DNA of 33,091 bases, from NCBI GenBank assembly GCA_018677555.1, contig JAHHOT010000218.1, positions 1-33,091 on the forward strand, read 5' to 3'. The notes beneath the pieces were generated by a model. The model was not told where the DNA came from, searched no databases, and was given only the letters and a program-made list of their open reading frames with translations. The position numbers were made by a program, and so were the translations under genes. The first letter of the stretch is position 1. Every line of letters starts with the position of its first letter. Positions 1 through 7,894 of the stretch are shown one piece after another. Source of the DNA: Gammaproteobacteria bacterium (GTDB lineage: Bacteria; Pseudomonadota; Gammaproteobacteria; Steroidobacterales; Woeseiaceae).

Positions 1-201
1 ATAAAACTTCCGCCCCTCGTTGCTGAGGGTGAGTTTGCGTGTGGTTCGATACAACAGCGTGACACCGAGAAATTCCTCCAGATCGGACACCGTATGGCTG
101 ACGCGTGAGGGCGCAAGGCCAAGATCCCTGGCCGCGGCGCGAAACGAGCCTTCGTCGACCACTCGAGCGAATACCGCCATATGTCGCAGGTAATTGATCA
201 T
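1..201 (-). CDS. LysR-type transcriptional regulator (N-terminal part, cut by window edge)
   Basis: Reading the minus strand from the ATG at 201 gives 67 codons that run off the left edge. The protein begins MINYLRHMAVFARVVDEGSF and continues with the winged helix-turn-helix of LysR regulators: RAAARDLGLAPSRVSHTVSD (recognition-helix region), then LEEFLGVTLLYRTTRKLTLS, the typical 'LE..LG..L..RTTR...LT' signature. Only the DNA-binding domain is visible, so the effector cannot be guessed. The gene diverges from the outer-membrane barrel gene at 352. A perfect dyad in the shared intergenic region overlaps this start codon and lies inside its putative promoter, so autoregulation and control of the neighbour are likely (inference). 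No good Shine-Dalgarno precedes the ATG. Confidence 0.88.
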   Translation of the reverse strand, partial: MINYLRHMAVFARVVDEGSFRAAARDLGLAPSRVSHTVSDLEEFLGVTLLYRTTRKLTLSNEGRKFY

Positions 202-254
202 TGTTCTGAATATCGGAACTATTATATACGTCTATTATAGCTATTCAGAACAAT
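200..254. promoter_or_regulatory. 13-bp perfect inverted repeat between the LysR and barrel genes (candidate operator)
   Basis: ATTGTTCTGAATA at 200-212 is repeated as its exact reverse complement TATTCAGAACAAT at 242-254, with the arm centres 42 bp apart (about four helical turns). The left arm also belongs to a TTC-N9-GAA dyad (204-218), which fits the T-N11-A form favoured by LysR regulators. The left arm overlaps the regulator's start codon and the right arm lies between its putative -35 and -10. The spacing between arms is AT-rich. Binding by the adjacent LysR protein, with looping or tetramer contact, is inference. Confidence 0.6.
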
Positions 255-261
255 CAGTAAA
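234..261 (-). promoter_or_regulatory. Putative sigma70 promoter of the LysR gene
   Basis: On the minus strand TTTACT (forward 256-261) and TATAAT (forward 234-239) are separated by 16 bp. This puts a start site roughly 25-30 nt before the ATG at 201. The right arm of the 13-bp dyad fills the spacer. A second TATAAT on the minus strand lies at 221-226. This is pattern match only. Confidence 0.4.
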
Positions 262-351
262 CGCTATCTTGATCCTGAAATTTGAACGGTGACCCCGGCC
301 AGACGAGCCGATCACCGCGAACACTAGGCAATTTACATTCAGGAGATAAAC

Positions 352-1074
352 ATGAACACACGTAGCAAAAAACTGGCACTGGGCATTGCAGTGGCACTGG
401 CCACGCCCTCAATCGCACTGGCAGAAGGCTTTTACGCCACCGGCCAACTGGCGTTCAGCGAGCAGGCAAACGATTCCCGGCCGATCGGACAAAATATCGC
501 CGCGGATCCGGACTTCCCCGGGAAATTCGACGCCGGCGACGCCACCGTTGGCGGAATCGGCATCGGCTATAAAGTCAGCGAGCAATTTCGTATCGAGGGT
601 CGCATCAGCCACCGTGACAGCAGCTTCAACGACCGGCAGATCGGAACCGGGGCACGTGATGGCGAGGAATACATCCTCAACGGTGCCCTCGAGAGCACGA
701 CCTTCACCGTAGAGGGCTTTTACGACTTCGCTAACGAATCTTCGTTCACGCCCTATGTCAAGGCCGGCGTCGGCGTATCGGACAACAGCTACTCAGCCAG
801 GCTCGGTGGCGCAGGCGTAGCCGCGTTCGATCCCTTCGACGGAGTAACCGATGGTTATTACGACGCCTATGCCGATGGTGACTCTACCGAGTTCTCCTGG
901 AACGTCGGCGTTGGTGGGAACTTCGACGTGTCCGACAGCGTTTCCTTCTATGGCGAATACCAGTATGTCTCGTTCGGCGACGTAAGCACCGGGCAAGATG
1001 CATTCACCGATGGTTTCGAGATCGAGGATGCAGCTGCCAATGAATTCGTGCTTGGTATTCGGATCAGTTTCTAG
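352..1074 (+). CDS. Outer-membrane beta-barrel protein (OMP_b-brl type, 8-stranded)
   Basis: A 240-residue protein with a clear signal peptide (LGIAVALATPSIALA, cleavage before EGFY at about residue 25). The mature part alternates aromatic and polar residues in beta strands (for example GGIGIGYKVSEQFRIEGRIS, FTPYVKAGVGV, VSFYGEYQYVSFGDV) and ends in FVLGIRISF, the terminal-Phe beta-signal recognised by BamA. Its size fits the small 8-stranded barrels related to OmpA/OmpW. The ATG at 352 has an AGGAGA ribosome site 11 nt upstream. It is divergent from the LysR gene and probably its target (inference). No catalytic residues are evident. It could be a porin-like, adhesin-like or structural barrel. 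Confidence 0.85.
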   Translation: MNTRSKKLALGIAVALATPSIALAEGFYATGQLAFSEQANDSRPIGQNIAADPDFPGKFDAGDATVGGIGIGYKVSEQFRIEGRISHRDSSFNDRQIGTGARDGEEYILNGALESTTFTVEGFYDFANESSFTPYVKAGVGVSDNSYSARLGGAGVAAFDPFDGVTDGYYDAYADGDSTEFSWNVGVGGNFDVSDSVSFYGEYQYVSFGDVSTGQDAFTDGFEIEDAAANEFVLGIRISF

Positions 1075-1125
1075 GCGATTGTTGTCCGGCACGACGATGA
1101 CAGGAACGATATTGTCACGAGTGAG

Positions 1126-1428
1126 TCAGTGCCGGGGCGGCGTCAGGCCGCCCCGGCTCAAATCCCAGGCACCGAGCCCGGGGTTCAAGGCATCGCCACC
1201 GAAATTGGGGTCGAGGCCCGGATTGTCGGCTTCGGTCAGGGTGCCGTCGCCGTGAAAGCTGAACATTGCCCTTACAGGACTTCCGAAGAAGTCGGTCGTT
1301 GCATCCCACGTGCCGTTTATGCGCGCGTTGTGACCTTTCTAATTCACGCCATCGGCGGATAGCGGCGACCAGACAAGAAATGCAGCCAGGAGCAGCAATA
1401 TGGAAGGCATTAACAAGAATTTGTCCAC
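1126..1428 (-). pseudogene. Decayed secreted-protein gene with in-frame TAG
   Basis: On the minus strand a GTG at 1428, with GGAGAG five nt upstream, opens a signal peptide (MPSILLLLAAFLVWSPLSA) and then hits TAG at 1339-1341 (codon 30). The same frame continues past the stop into a coherent sequence: INGTWDATTDFFGSPVRAMF, then SFHGDGTLTEADNPG, then LNPGLGAWD, ending at TGA 1126-1128. This pattern (GTW..., a phenylalanine-rich strand, F.ADGTLTEADNPG, LSPGLGAW) matches a family of small secreted proteins of unknown function that I know only by its motif. Members usually continue with further strands, so the C-terminus looks truncated as well. The stop and truncation together argue for a relic rather than a working gene. 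Sequencing error at the TAG is the alternative. Confidence 0.6.
1131..1157. repeat. Perfect 11-bp GC hairpin
   Basis: GCCGGGGCGGC (1131-1141), a 5-nt loop GTCAG, then GCCGCCCCGGC (1147-1157). It lies 57 bp beyond the barrel gene's stop and inside the last codons of the decayed minus-strand gene. It has no T-run on either side, so an intrinsic terminator is uncertain. It could work as a 3' stabiliser or transcription barrier for the barrel mRNA. Confidence 0.6.
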
Positions 1429-1454
1429 TGCATCTCTCCGCGTCAAGGAGCAGG

Positions 1455-1667
1455 ATGCGCCTGAATATCCTGAGCGAACTGGATTCGGCGCCGCTTCCAT
1501 TCGAGTCCGAAGAACGCTCGATGTTCATGGTATGGCACCGCAGAGCCCACCTCGACCCCGCGCATCGCTGGCTGCGGGAGCAGATCAAGGCGGTGGCCGC
1601 GCAGGTTGTCGATGGGAGTCAGGAAACAGGACTCGGCGATCCGAGCGGACTTGCTGCGGCGGGGTAG
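1455..1667 (+). pseudogene. C-terminal remnant of a LysR-type regulator
   Basis: The plus frame ending at TAG 1665-1667 reads ILSELDSAPLPFESEERSMF, then MVWHRRAHLDPAHRWLREQI, then KAVAAQV. The 'M(Y/F)MVWHRR...DPAH.WLR.Q' ending is typical of the effector-domain end of LysR regulators with this C-terminus. Nothing upstream in this frame looks like the rest of a regulator (no winged helix, no core effector domain), and a stop-free stretch before 1455 encodes the antisense of the neighbouring relic. I read it as the 3' end of a gene truncated by a deletion whose junction lies near 1430-1455. There is no start codon with a ribosome site. It is not part of the LysR gene at the left edge, which is on the other strand. 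Confidence 0.5.
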
Positions 1668-1744
1668 CAGAGAAGAAACGCCGTTTTGGGCAACGCCGGT
1701 TGGCTCAGCCGGGTCATCGAAACACGCGCTGCATACTGGAGCGC

Positions 1745-2935
1745 TCAAGCCTCCGGAATGCGCGGGTTGTCCGGCTGACCTTCAGGGTGGCGCAGCAACA
1801 CCTTGCACAGGCCGATCCATGCCGGGCTTAGCGCGAGGCTTATAGCAGTCAGGGCGACGAACAGTTGGTAGTCTGCCTCGCCCATGATGTCGCCGCTCCT
1901 CGCCAATGCGATCAGTATGAAGCTGAATTCGCCGATCTGCGACAACAGGGCACCGGCGTAGGTGGCACGGCGCCAGGATGATCCGAGGAGCCTGAGAATG
2001 CCGGCATTGAGAAGCGTATTGATGACCAGGATGACGAAGACGAGCAGGGCCAGCTTCAGTGGATTGGCGAGCACGTAGTCGATGTTGATCAGCATGCCGA
2101 CGGATACGAAGAAGGCGGCGACGAAAACGACGCGGAACGGCTCGAGACTGTGATGCACCCAGTCCGTCTCTCGTGCCGAACTGACGACAAGGCCGGCGAT
2201 AAAGGCGCCGAGCGCCGTCGACAGCCCCAGTTCGCCGGAGAATAGCGCCAGGCCGAAACACAGGAGGAGCGCTGCGAAGACCTGCAGCTCGTGGTCCTCT
2301 TTCAGCTTCTTTGCGAATGGCAGCCGAACATGAGGGCGTGTGAAAACCCAGACCGCAATGCCGACGAGCACCAATGCGCCGATCAGCTGCAGTGCAAGTT
2401 CCGTTGTTGATATGGCTCCGCCGCCAAACAAGTTGATCGTGATAATCATCGGTGCGAGGGCCACATCCTGTGCAAGCAGTACGACCAGTGCGTTCTGACC
2501 GGTCTGTGTATCCAGTTCATTCCAGTCTTTCAGCAGCTTGAGCACCACGGCCGTACTGCTAAGGCTGATGGCGAAACCGAACAGCACGATGAGCTGCCAC
2601 GACCAATCGAAGAAGTAACCGATCAGCCAGATGACGCCGATCGTCGCCCCGACCTGCAGCAGGAGCCCGAAGATGGCCAGCCGCCAGCGAGAGAGCAGGG
2701 CGCCCGGTGACGCCTCCATACCCACGAAGAACAGCAGTACGATCAGCCCGATGCCGCCAATGCGGCTGATGAGATCCTGGTCCTCGAGGAGGCCGATACC
2801 ATGCGGCCCGATGATCAGGCCGGCGATCAGATAACCTACGATCTGCGGCTGCCCGACGGCGCGCAGCACAATTCCAATAAGCAGGACGGCGACGATAACG
2901 CCGACGATGATCGGTAGAGCCGGATCGATGTGCAT
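1745..2935 (-). CDS. CPA2-family cation/proton antiporter (Na+/H+ exchanger domain only)
   Basis: A 396-residue, very hydrophobic protein with about 12 membrane segments. It has the CPA2 hallmarks: GQPQIVGYLIAGLIIGPHGI (residues 28-47), FFVGMEASP (69-77), SLSSTAVVLKLL (124-135) and the LLAQD motif (Asp157), whose acidic residue binds the cation in this family. It would exchange K+ or Na+ for H+ across the inner membrane. KefB/KefC and similar proteins carry a C-terminal RCK/TrkA-N regulatory domain; here the protein ends about 20 residues after the last helix, so gating by NAD(H) or glutathione through that domain is absent. It follows the TPR gene by 54 nt on the same strand and may share its transcript. 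The ATG at 2935 lacks an obvious ribosome site. Confidence 0.9.
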   Translation of the reverse strand: MHIDPALPIIVGVIVAVLLIGIVLRAVGQPQIVGYLIAGLIIGPHGIGLLEDQDLISRIGGIGLIVLLFFVGMEASPGALLSRWRLAIFGLLLQVGATIGVIWLIGYFFDWSWQLIVLFGFAISLSSTAVVLKLLKDWNELDTQTGQNALVVLLAQDVALAPMIITINLFGGGAISTTELALQLIGALVLVGIAVWVFTRPHVRLPFAKKLKEDHELQVFAALLLCFGLALFSGELGLSTALGAFIAGLVVSSARETDWVHHSLEPFRVVFVAAFFVSVGMLINIDYVLANPLKLALLVFVILVINTLLNAGILRLLGSSWRRATYAGALLSQIGEFSFILIALARSGDIMGEADYQLFVALTAISLALSPAWIGLCKVLLRHPEGQPDNPRIPEA

Positions 2936-2989
2936 CGCGGCAGTATATTAACTTCGCGCCAGGTTTTTCTGTCTATCGCAGACATGCCT

Positions 2990-4666
2990 TCAATTGCCTT
3001 TGACGCGATTCTCCAAAGCGACCGGACAGCCGACACGATCGGTATCTCGATTGGCCGTCAGCGAGTGCAAGCTGGCGCAATGTTGCCGGGCTACGCCCGG
3101 ATTGCCGGCGGCGTGCGCCGATTGGGCAGCGCCGTATACACTTCGCAGCCGATTCGGATCGCGTTTCAACGCGCGTTCGAATTCCGACAATGCCTGCTCC
3201 GGCGCGTCAAGTGCCAAAAGCATTTCTGCCAGGAGCTCGCGCGACGGTGCAACACTGCCCGGCGTGACCGGATGCTTGTCGCTCGCGTCTTCGGCATCTG
3301 CCGCTGCGCGCATCAATTGCAGCGCTTCTTCCCGGCGGTTCTCCGCGAGCGCGATCCAGCCCTTGAGTGCCTGAATTTGAAAGTCGGTCTGGCCCGACCA
3401 GTAGGTATTCTTCGCCGCAGTCATCGCGTCCCGTAACGCTTGTAGTTTTTCCACGTCCTTTCGGGCAGCCGCGCCATCGCCGCTGCGTGCGGCACCCAGA
3501 CCTCGGGCAAATGCAAGAATCGCTTCCGCTTGCGGAAACTTGCTCCAGGCCAGATCGCGCGGCGATAGTTCGAGCGCAGCTGCCTGCTGCCACTGGCCGC
3601 GCTCTAGTGCATATCGCGCCGGGATTGCGGCAAACGCGTACGCGGCAATGAAGTTCTCCACGTTGACCTTGCGTATCGCGGCAACCTCGTCGACGAGGGC
3701 CTTCGCCGCCTTGTCCTGGGACTGCTGTAGGTGGGCGAAGACCAAATAGTCCAATGCGTGCAGCGCATCATAGGTGCCGACCTCCAGGGTGGTTTCCTCG
3801 AGTTCACTCCTGGCGGCGAGGTAGGAGGCCCGGTTGCTTTCGACCATTTCAGGCCACAGCCCGACACGGCTGAAAACGTGCGACGGCATGTGCAGGGCAT
3901 GCGGTACTCCGGGCGCGATTTTCGCGTACTCGCGGGCGGCGGGAAGGCCGCGTTCGGCCAGCTCGGCATAGTCGTATGCATGGATGAGGTAATGCGCGAC
4001 GCCCGGGTGCCTGGGATATTTCTCGAACAACGGTTCCAGGATTGCCCCGGCTCGAAGCTGATTCGCAAAGGTCTTGTCGGTCGGGAGTGCAGTGGCAACG
4101 AGCAGAAGCGCATGCAGGATCTTCGCTTCATCGTCCGTGGGATACGCAGCCGACACATCTCCCATTGCTTTCTCGAATGTTGCGGCTCGTGTGCGATGGT
4201 CGATCGACTCCCGGCGCTCGAAGTACGATCCGAGAGCCGCAATGTAGCGACGTTCTCGCTCGCTCCTGGCGCCTACGCGTCGGGCTTCGAGGGCGGCCGT
4301 CTCGGCCGCGGTCAGTGCGTCCGGGTTGGGAGGCCAGGCAAACGGATTGCCCATCGACATGATGGCAATTCCCCAGTGCGCCATTCCGCATTCAGGGTCC
4401 TGCTCGAGGACACCGGCAAAGGAGTTTTTCGCGGGCTGAAACCAGAAAGAATGAAATTGCGCCATTGCCCGGTTGAACTCCTTTTGCACAGCCGCGCTAC
4501 AGGAGACGGCGAAGTTCACCTCGCCAAGCTGCGCGGGTGCGGCGGTTCGGGGCGGGTGATGCGTTTCATGCTGTTCGCTTGCTACGAGGCTGGGCGCAAG
4601 CAACAGGCAAACGGCCAGCGACATGGCCGCGCTTGACGGGAATAAACGGAGAAACAAACGACACAT
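2990..4666 (-). CDS. Exported TPR-repeat protein
   Basis: A 558-residue protein with a signal peptide (SLAVCLLLAPSLVAS, cleavage near residue 30) and helical TPR-like repeats through the rest. Visible motifs are FNRAMAQFHSFWFQPAKNSF, DPECGMAHWGIAIMSMGNPF (residues 90-109), GVAHYLIHAYD, ALHMPSHVFSRVGLW and a C-terminal canonical repeat, PEQALSEFERALKRDPN. The conserved 'A.A.WGIA.S..NP' and 'H.PSH.F...G.W' signatures belong to a family of large periplasmic TPR proteins without a known activity. The His pair in HMPSHVF could bind metal (speculative). The ATG at 4666 has AGGAGA at a good distance. It precedes the antiporter on the same strand. It most likely acts as a periplasmic scaffold or binding protein. 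Confidence 0.8.
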   Translation of the reverse strand: MCRLFLRLFPSSAAMSLAVCLLLAPSLVASEQHETHHPPRTAAPAQLGEVNFAVSCSAAVQKEFNRAMAQFHSFWFQPAKNSFAGVLEQDPECGMAHWGIAIMSMGNPFAWPPNPDALTAAETAALEARRVGARSERERRYIAALGSYFERRESIDHRTRAATFEKAMGDVSAAYPTDDEAKILHALLLVATALPTDKTFANQLRAGAILEPLFEKYPRHPGVAHYLIHAYDYAELAERGLPAAREYAKIAPGVPHALHMPSHVFSRVGLWPEMVESNRASYLAARSELEETTLEVGTYDALHALDYLVFAHLQQSQDKAAKALVDEVAAIRKVNVENFIAAYAFAAIPARYALERGQWQQAAALELSPRDLAWSKFPQAEAILAFARGLGAARSGDGAAARKDVEKLQALRDAMTAAKNTYWSGQTDFQIQALKGWIALAENRREEALQLMRAAADAEDASDKHPVTPGSVAPSRELLAEMLLALDAPEQALSEFERALKRDPNRLRSVYGAAQSAHAAGNPGVARQHCASLHSLTANRDTDRVGCPVALENRVKGN

Positions 4667-4946
4667 AGCATTCTCCTGAGGACGAAAAGAGAAGACCGCG
4701 TCTTGGCCCCCGGGACGTTGAGGTCAATCGGTGGAACGCGCTGAACAGCACGGTGCGCGGGGCGAGCTTGATTCTGCGCCAATGTTGAAAATTGTCAATG
4801 GTGTATTCTGTTGCCCTTGTCAGCGTAGTTGTCTTTACACACAGGTCGCCCTGTCATGCGGCCGGTCAGGGACTTCGCCATCCTATCGGGATTCTTGCCT
4901 GTAGCTGGCATGCACCCGACAATGAATGCAATGCCGGAGCAATATG

Positions 4947-5888
4947 ATGCCTATATGTGAAGCCGATCCGTGGCGAATGCAGTACTTCGAAGGCGTCGAC
5001 TGCCCCGATGACGTCAACATTCCAACTGAGGACGGCGACGCCTGGCGCTGGAACCCGGAGTACAAGTGGGTGTACGACAAGCTCGCGGTCGCCGAAACGC
5101 AGGACCTCGTCTGCGCGCCTCACGGCATCGATCCCGACGAGTTCCCGGTGTTCTCGAAACCCATTTACAACATGCGCGGCATGGGCGCGGGCAGTGGCGT
5201 CATGCGCACGCTCAAGGAATACCGGCACCGGCAGCGCCCGGGGCACATGTGGATGCAGCTGCTCTCCGGCGACCACGTCAGCACCGACGCGGCGGTGGTA
5301 GCGGGCGAGGTTGCATGGCAGCGGCACACGGTCGGCGAACCGCTCGACGGCGGAATGTTCGATTACTGGACCGTGCTTGCCGCAGCGAAGCCGGACATCG
5401 AGAACTACATTTCAAACTGGGTCAAAACCCATATGCCCGGGTACACGGGCATGCTCAACTTCGAAACCATTGGTGCACGTATCATCGAGGTGCACATGCG
5501 CTTCGCCGACCAGTGGCCCGACCTGTACGGCTCCGGCTGGGTCGAAGCGCTCGTACGTCTTTACGCCGACGGCGCCTGGCGTTTCGACGACTCCAAGCGG
5601 CGCGACGGCTACAGCGTGGTCCTGTTCGGCGCGCACGGTGTGCAGTACCGGCATCCACCGGCGGACCTGGTCGAACGGCTGCGCGCCACCGATGGCATAT
5701 CGAGCGTCCAGATCACCTATCACGAGGACCGGCCACCGGCGAGCCACTCCATGCCGCCCGGCGGCTTCCGGCTGGCGATCGTCAACACTGTCGATCTCGA
5801 GCTCGGGCGTCGCGCGCGCGAAGAACTGGCACTGAGTTTCTGGTCGACGCAGGAACTCGTGCAGCGTAGCCGGCGCAAACGCGCGTGA
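4947..5888 (+). CDS. ATP-grasp-fold protein of unknown substrate
   Basis: The 313-residue product shows the order of an ATP-grasp fold. YDKLAVAETQ (43-52) comes first. EFPVFSKPIYNMRGMGAGSG (65-84) follows, with Lys71 in the 'PV..KP' nucleotide-binding position. HMWMQLLSGDHVSTDAAV resembles the hinge strand. TGMLNFETIGARIIEVHMRF carries Glu173 and Glu181. The family's usual metal-binding Glu-x-Asn reads Glu-Val-His183 here, an unusual substitution. It could be a carboxylate-amine ligase or a degenerate, non-catalytic member. GGAG at 4936-4939 favours the ATG at 4947 (7 nt) over in-frame ATGs at 4944 and 4926. Its stop overlaps the GTG start of the hydrolase gene by 4 nt, so the two are translated together. 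The call rests on motif order alone. Confidence 0.65.
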   Translation: MPICEADPWRMQYFEGVDCPDDVNIPTEDGDAWRWNPEYKWVYDKLAVAETQDLVCAPHGIDPDEFPVFSKPIYNMRGMGAGSGVMRTLKEYRHRQRPGHMWMQLLSGDHVSTDAAVVAGEVAWQRHTVGEPLDGGMFDYWTVLAAAKPDIENYISNWVKTHMPGYTGMLNFETIGARIIEVHMRFADQWPDLYGSGWVEALVRLYADGAWRFDDSKRRDGYSVVLFGAHGVQYRHPPADLVERLRATDGISSVQITYHEDRPPASHSMPPGGFRLAIVNTVDLELGRRAREELALSFWSTQELVQRSRRKRA

Positions 5889-7894
5889 CGGACGACGTCG
5901 AGGACATCGAGAACGTCTGGATACCGATGCCGGACGGCTGCCGGCTGGCGGCGCGCATCTGGCGCCCCGTGGATGCGGCGGACAACCCCGTGCCCGCGTT
6001 ACTGGAGTTTCTGCCGTATCGCAAGCGCGACTTCATGCGGTTTCGGGATGAGCCGATGCACCGCTTTCTCGCAACGCACGGATACGCAAGTGTACGCGTG
6101 GACCTGCGCGGGTCGGGCGACTCCGATGGTCTGCTCGACGACGAGTACACCGAGCAGGAACACGCAGATGGTGAAGCCGTCATCGCCTGGCTCGCGGCCC
6201 AGCCCTGGTGCTCCGGCGACGTCGGCATGTTCGGTATCTCCTGGGGCGGATTCAATTCGCTGCAGATTGCCGCACGCCGCCCGCCCGCGTTAAAAGCAAT
6301 CATGGTGCTTTGCGCGGCCGACGATCGGTACACCGATGACGCCCACTACATGGGGGGCTGCCTGCTCACCGAGAACCTGCAGTGGGGCGCGATTTTCATG
6401 ATGAACCAGGCGTTGCCGCCGGACCCCGCGATCGTCGGCAACGGCTGGCGCGAGCAATGGCGCAAGCGGCTCGAGCACCTGCCGAACTTTCCCGAGCTGT
6501 GGCTCGAGCGCCAGTGGCGTGACGACTACTGGAGTGAGGGCTCGGTGCGTGACCACATCGATCGCATCGATATCCCCGTCTACGCAATTGGCGGCTGGGC
6601 CGATGCGTACTCGAACGCGGTGCCGCGACTCGTCGAGTCATTGACGTCGCCGTGCAAGGGCCTCATCGGCCCCTGGGCACATACCTTCCCGCACCTCGGC
6701 ATACCGGGGCCTGCCATCGGCTTTCTACAGGAAGCCGTGCGCTGGTGGGATCGCTGGTTAAAGGGCATCGACAATGGCATCGACCGGGAGCCGAAGCTCA
6801 GGGTCTGGCTGCAGGAAGCCGTGAAGCCTGAACCTCAATACGAGACGATGCCGGGCCGCTGGGTGGTCGAGGACAGCTGGCCGAGTCCGAACGTCGAGCC
6901 GCGGGAGCTGTTCCTGTCCGCCACGGGTTGCAGCGAGGCACCCGGCGAGCCCGAGGAGCAGATCCTGTCATCGCCCCAGATCTGCGGCATCCGCGGCGGC
7001 GAATGGTGCGCCTTCGGCAGCGATGGCGAGATGCCGCGTGACCAGCGCCCGGACGACGGTTTCTCGCTGACCTGGGATACGCGCCGGCTCGGCGAGCGGC
7101 TGGAGATTCTTGGCGCGCCGGTCGTGCGCCTGGTGCTGTCCTCGGATCAACCGACCGGCAACGTGATTGTGCGCCTGTGCGATGTGGCACCTGACGGCTC
7201 CTCGCTGCGCGTCACCTACGGCGTTTTGAACCTCGCGCACCGCGACGGGCACGCCTCGCCAAAGCCGCTGGAGCCGGGCCGACGCTACACCATCGACGTG
7301 CGCCTGAACGACATTGCGCACGCGTTTCCGCAAGGGCATCGCATCCGCGTCGCGGTGTCGACCGCCTACTGGCCGATCATCTGGCCGAGCAGCTCAGCCT
7401 GTTGCCTGCGCGTCGTCAGCGGCGAAAGCCGCCTGACCCTGCCGGTGCGCCCGGCGCGGGAAGAAGATGCGAGCCTGCGTCCATTCGAGGCACCGGCGAT
7501 GGCTGCCCGGCCCACCATCAGGCGCGTTCGTCATCACGAGTTCGTGCGCAAGCTCGCCGTTGATCTCGTGACCAATCGATTCCACTACGAGCTCAACGGC
7601 AGCGAATTTGACGACGCGAGTCTCGTGCACTTCGAGGACATCGACCTGCGTGTCGGCTACACGATCAGCAAGTTGTTCGAGATCGGCGAAGACGATCCGC
7701 TGTCGGCGGAGCAAACGATGCACCAGCGCGCAACACTGATGCGGGGCGACTGGCGGGTAACACTGCGTATGTCGATGACCCAGACCGCGACCGCCGACGC
7801 TTTTCACATCAAAGGGCGTCTCGAAGCCGAGGAGGGCGAGGCGCTTTTTCTCGAGCGCGACTTCGACGTCAGCGTGCCGCGACGCCTGGTCTGA
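5885..7894 (+). CDS. CocE/NonD-family serine hydrolase (X-Pro dipeptidyl-peptidase S15 type)
   Basis: A 669-residue protein of the S15/CocE family, with an N-terminal alpha/beta hydrolase and a C-terminal beta-sandwich (galactose-binding-like). The nucleophile elbow is GISWGG (Ser119). The acid is in GGWADAY (Asp240) and the base in IGPWAHTFPH (His266). Tyr45 in LPYRK matches the oxyanion-hole tyrosine known in cocaine esterase. The C-terminal domain starts near residue 310 (LRVWLQEA) and includes APVVRLVLSSDQPTGNVIVR and HRIRVAVSTAYWPIIWPSSS. The family cleaves acyl esters, amides or peptides and is usually cytosolic; no signal peptide is visible. The GTG start overlaps the upstream stop (GTGA). 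The length exceeds CocE (574) because of an extra region of about 130 residues after the sandwich, rich in beta strands. The substrate is not known. Pairing with an ATP-grasp protein suggests an amide or peptide bond (inference). Confidence 0.88.
   Translation: MTDDVEDIENVWIPMPDGCRLAARIWRPVDAADNPVPALLEFLPYRKRDFMRFRDEPMHRFLATHGYASVRVDLRGSGDSDGLLDDEYTEQEHADGEAVIAWLAAQPWCSGDVGMFGISWGGFNSLQIAARRPPALKAIMVLCAADDRYTDDAHYMGGCLLTENLQWGAIFMMNQALPPDPAIVGNGWREQWRKRLEHLPNFPELWLERQWRDDYWSEGSVRDHIDRIDIPVYAIGGWADAYSNAVPRLVESLTSPCKGLIGPWAHTFPHLGIPGPAIGFLQEAVRWWDRWLKGIDNGIDREPKLRVWLQEAVKPEPQYETMPGRWVVEDSWPSPNVEPRELFLSATGCSEAPGEPEEQILSSPQICGIRGGEWCAFGSDGEMPRDQRPDDGFSLTWDTRRLGERLEILGAPVVRLVLSSDQPTGNVIVRLCDVAPDGSSLRVTYGVLNLAHRDGHASPKPLEPGRRYTIDVRLNDIAHAFPQGHRIRVAVSTAYWPIIWPSSSACCLRVVSGESRLTLPVRPAREEDASLRPFEAPAMAARPTIRRVRHHEFVRKLAVDLVTNRFHYELNGSEFDDASLVHFEDIDLRVGYTISKLFEIGEDDPLSAEQTMHQRATLMRGDWRVTLRMSMTQTATADAFHIKGRLEAEEGEALFLERDFDVSVPRRLV

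Noticed and set aside
3731-4636. A 301-codon plus-strand open frame inside the exported TPR gene
   Set aside because: Antisense shadow; the minus frame has a signal peptide, repeats and a ribosome site.
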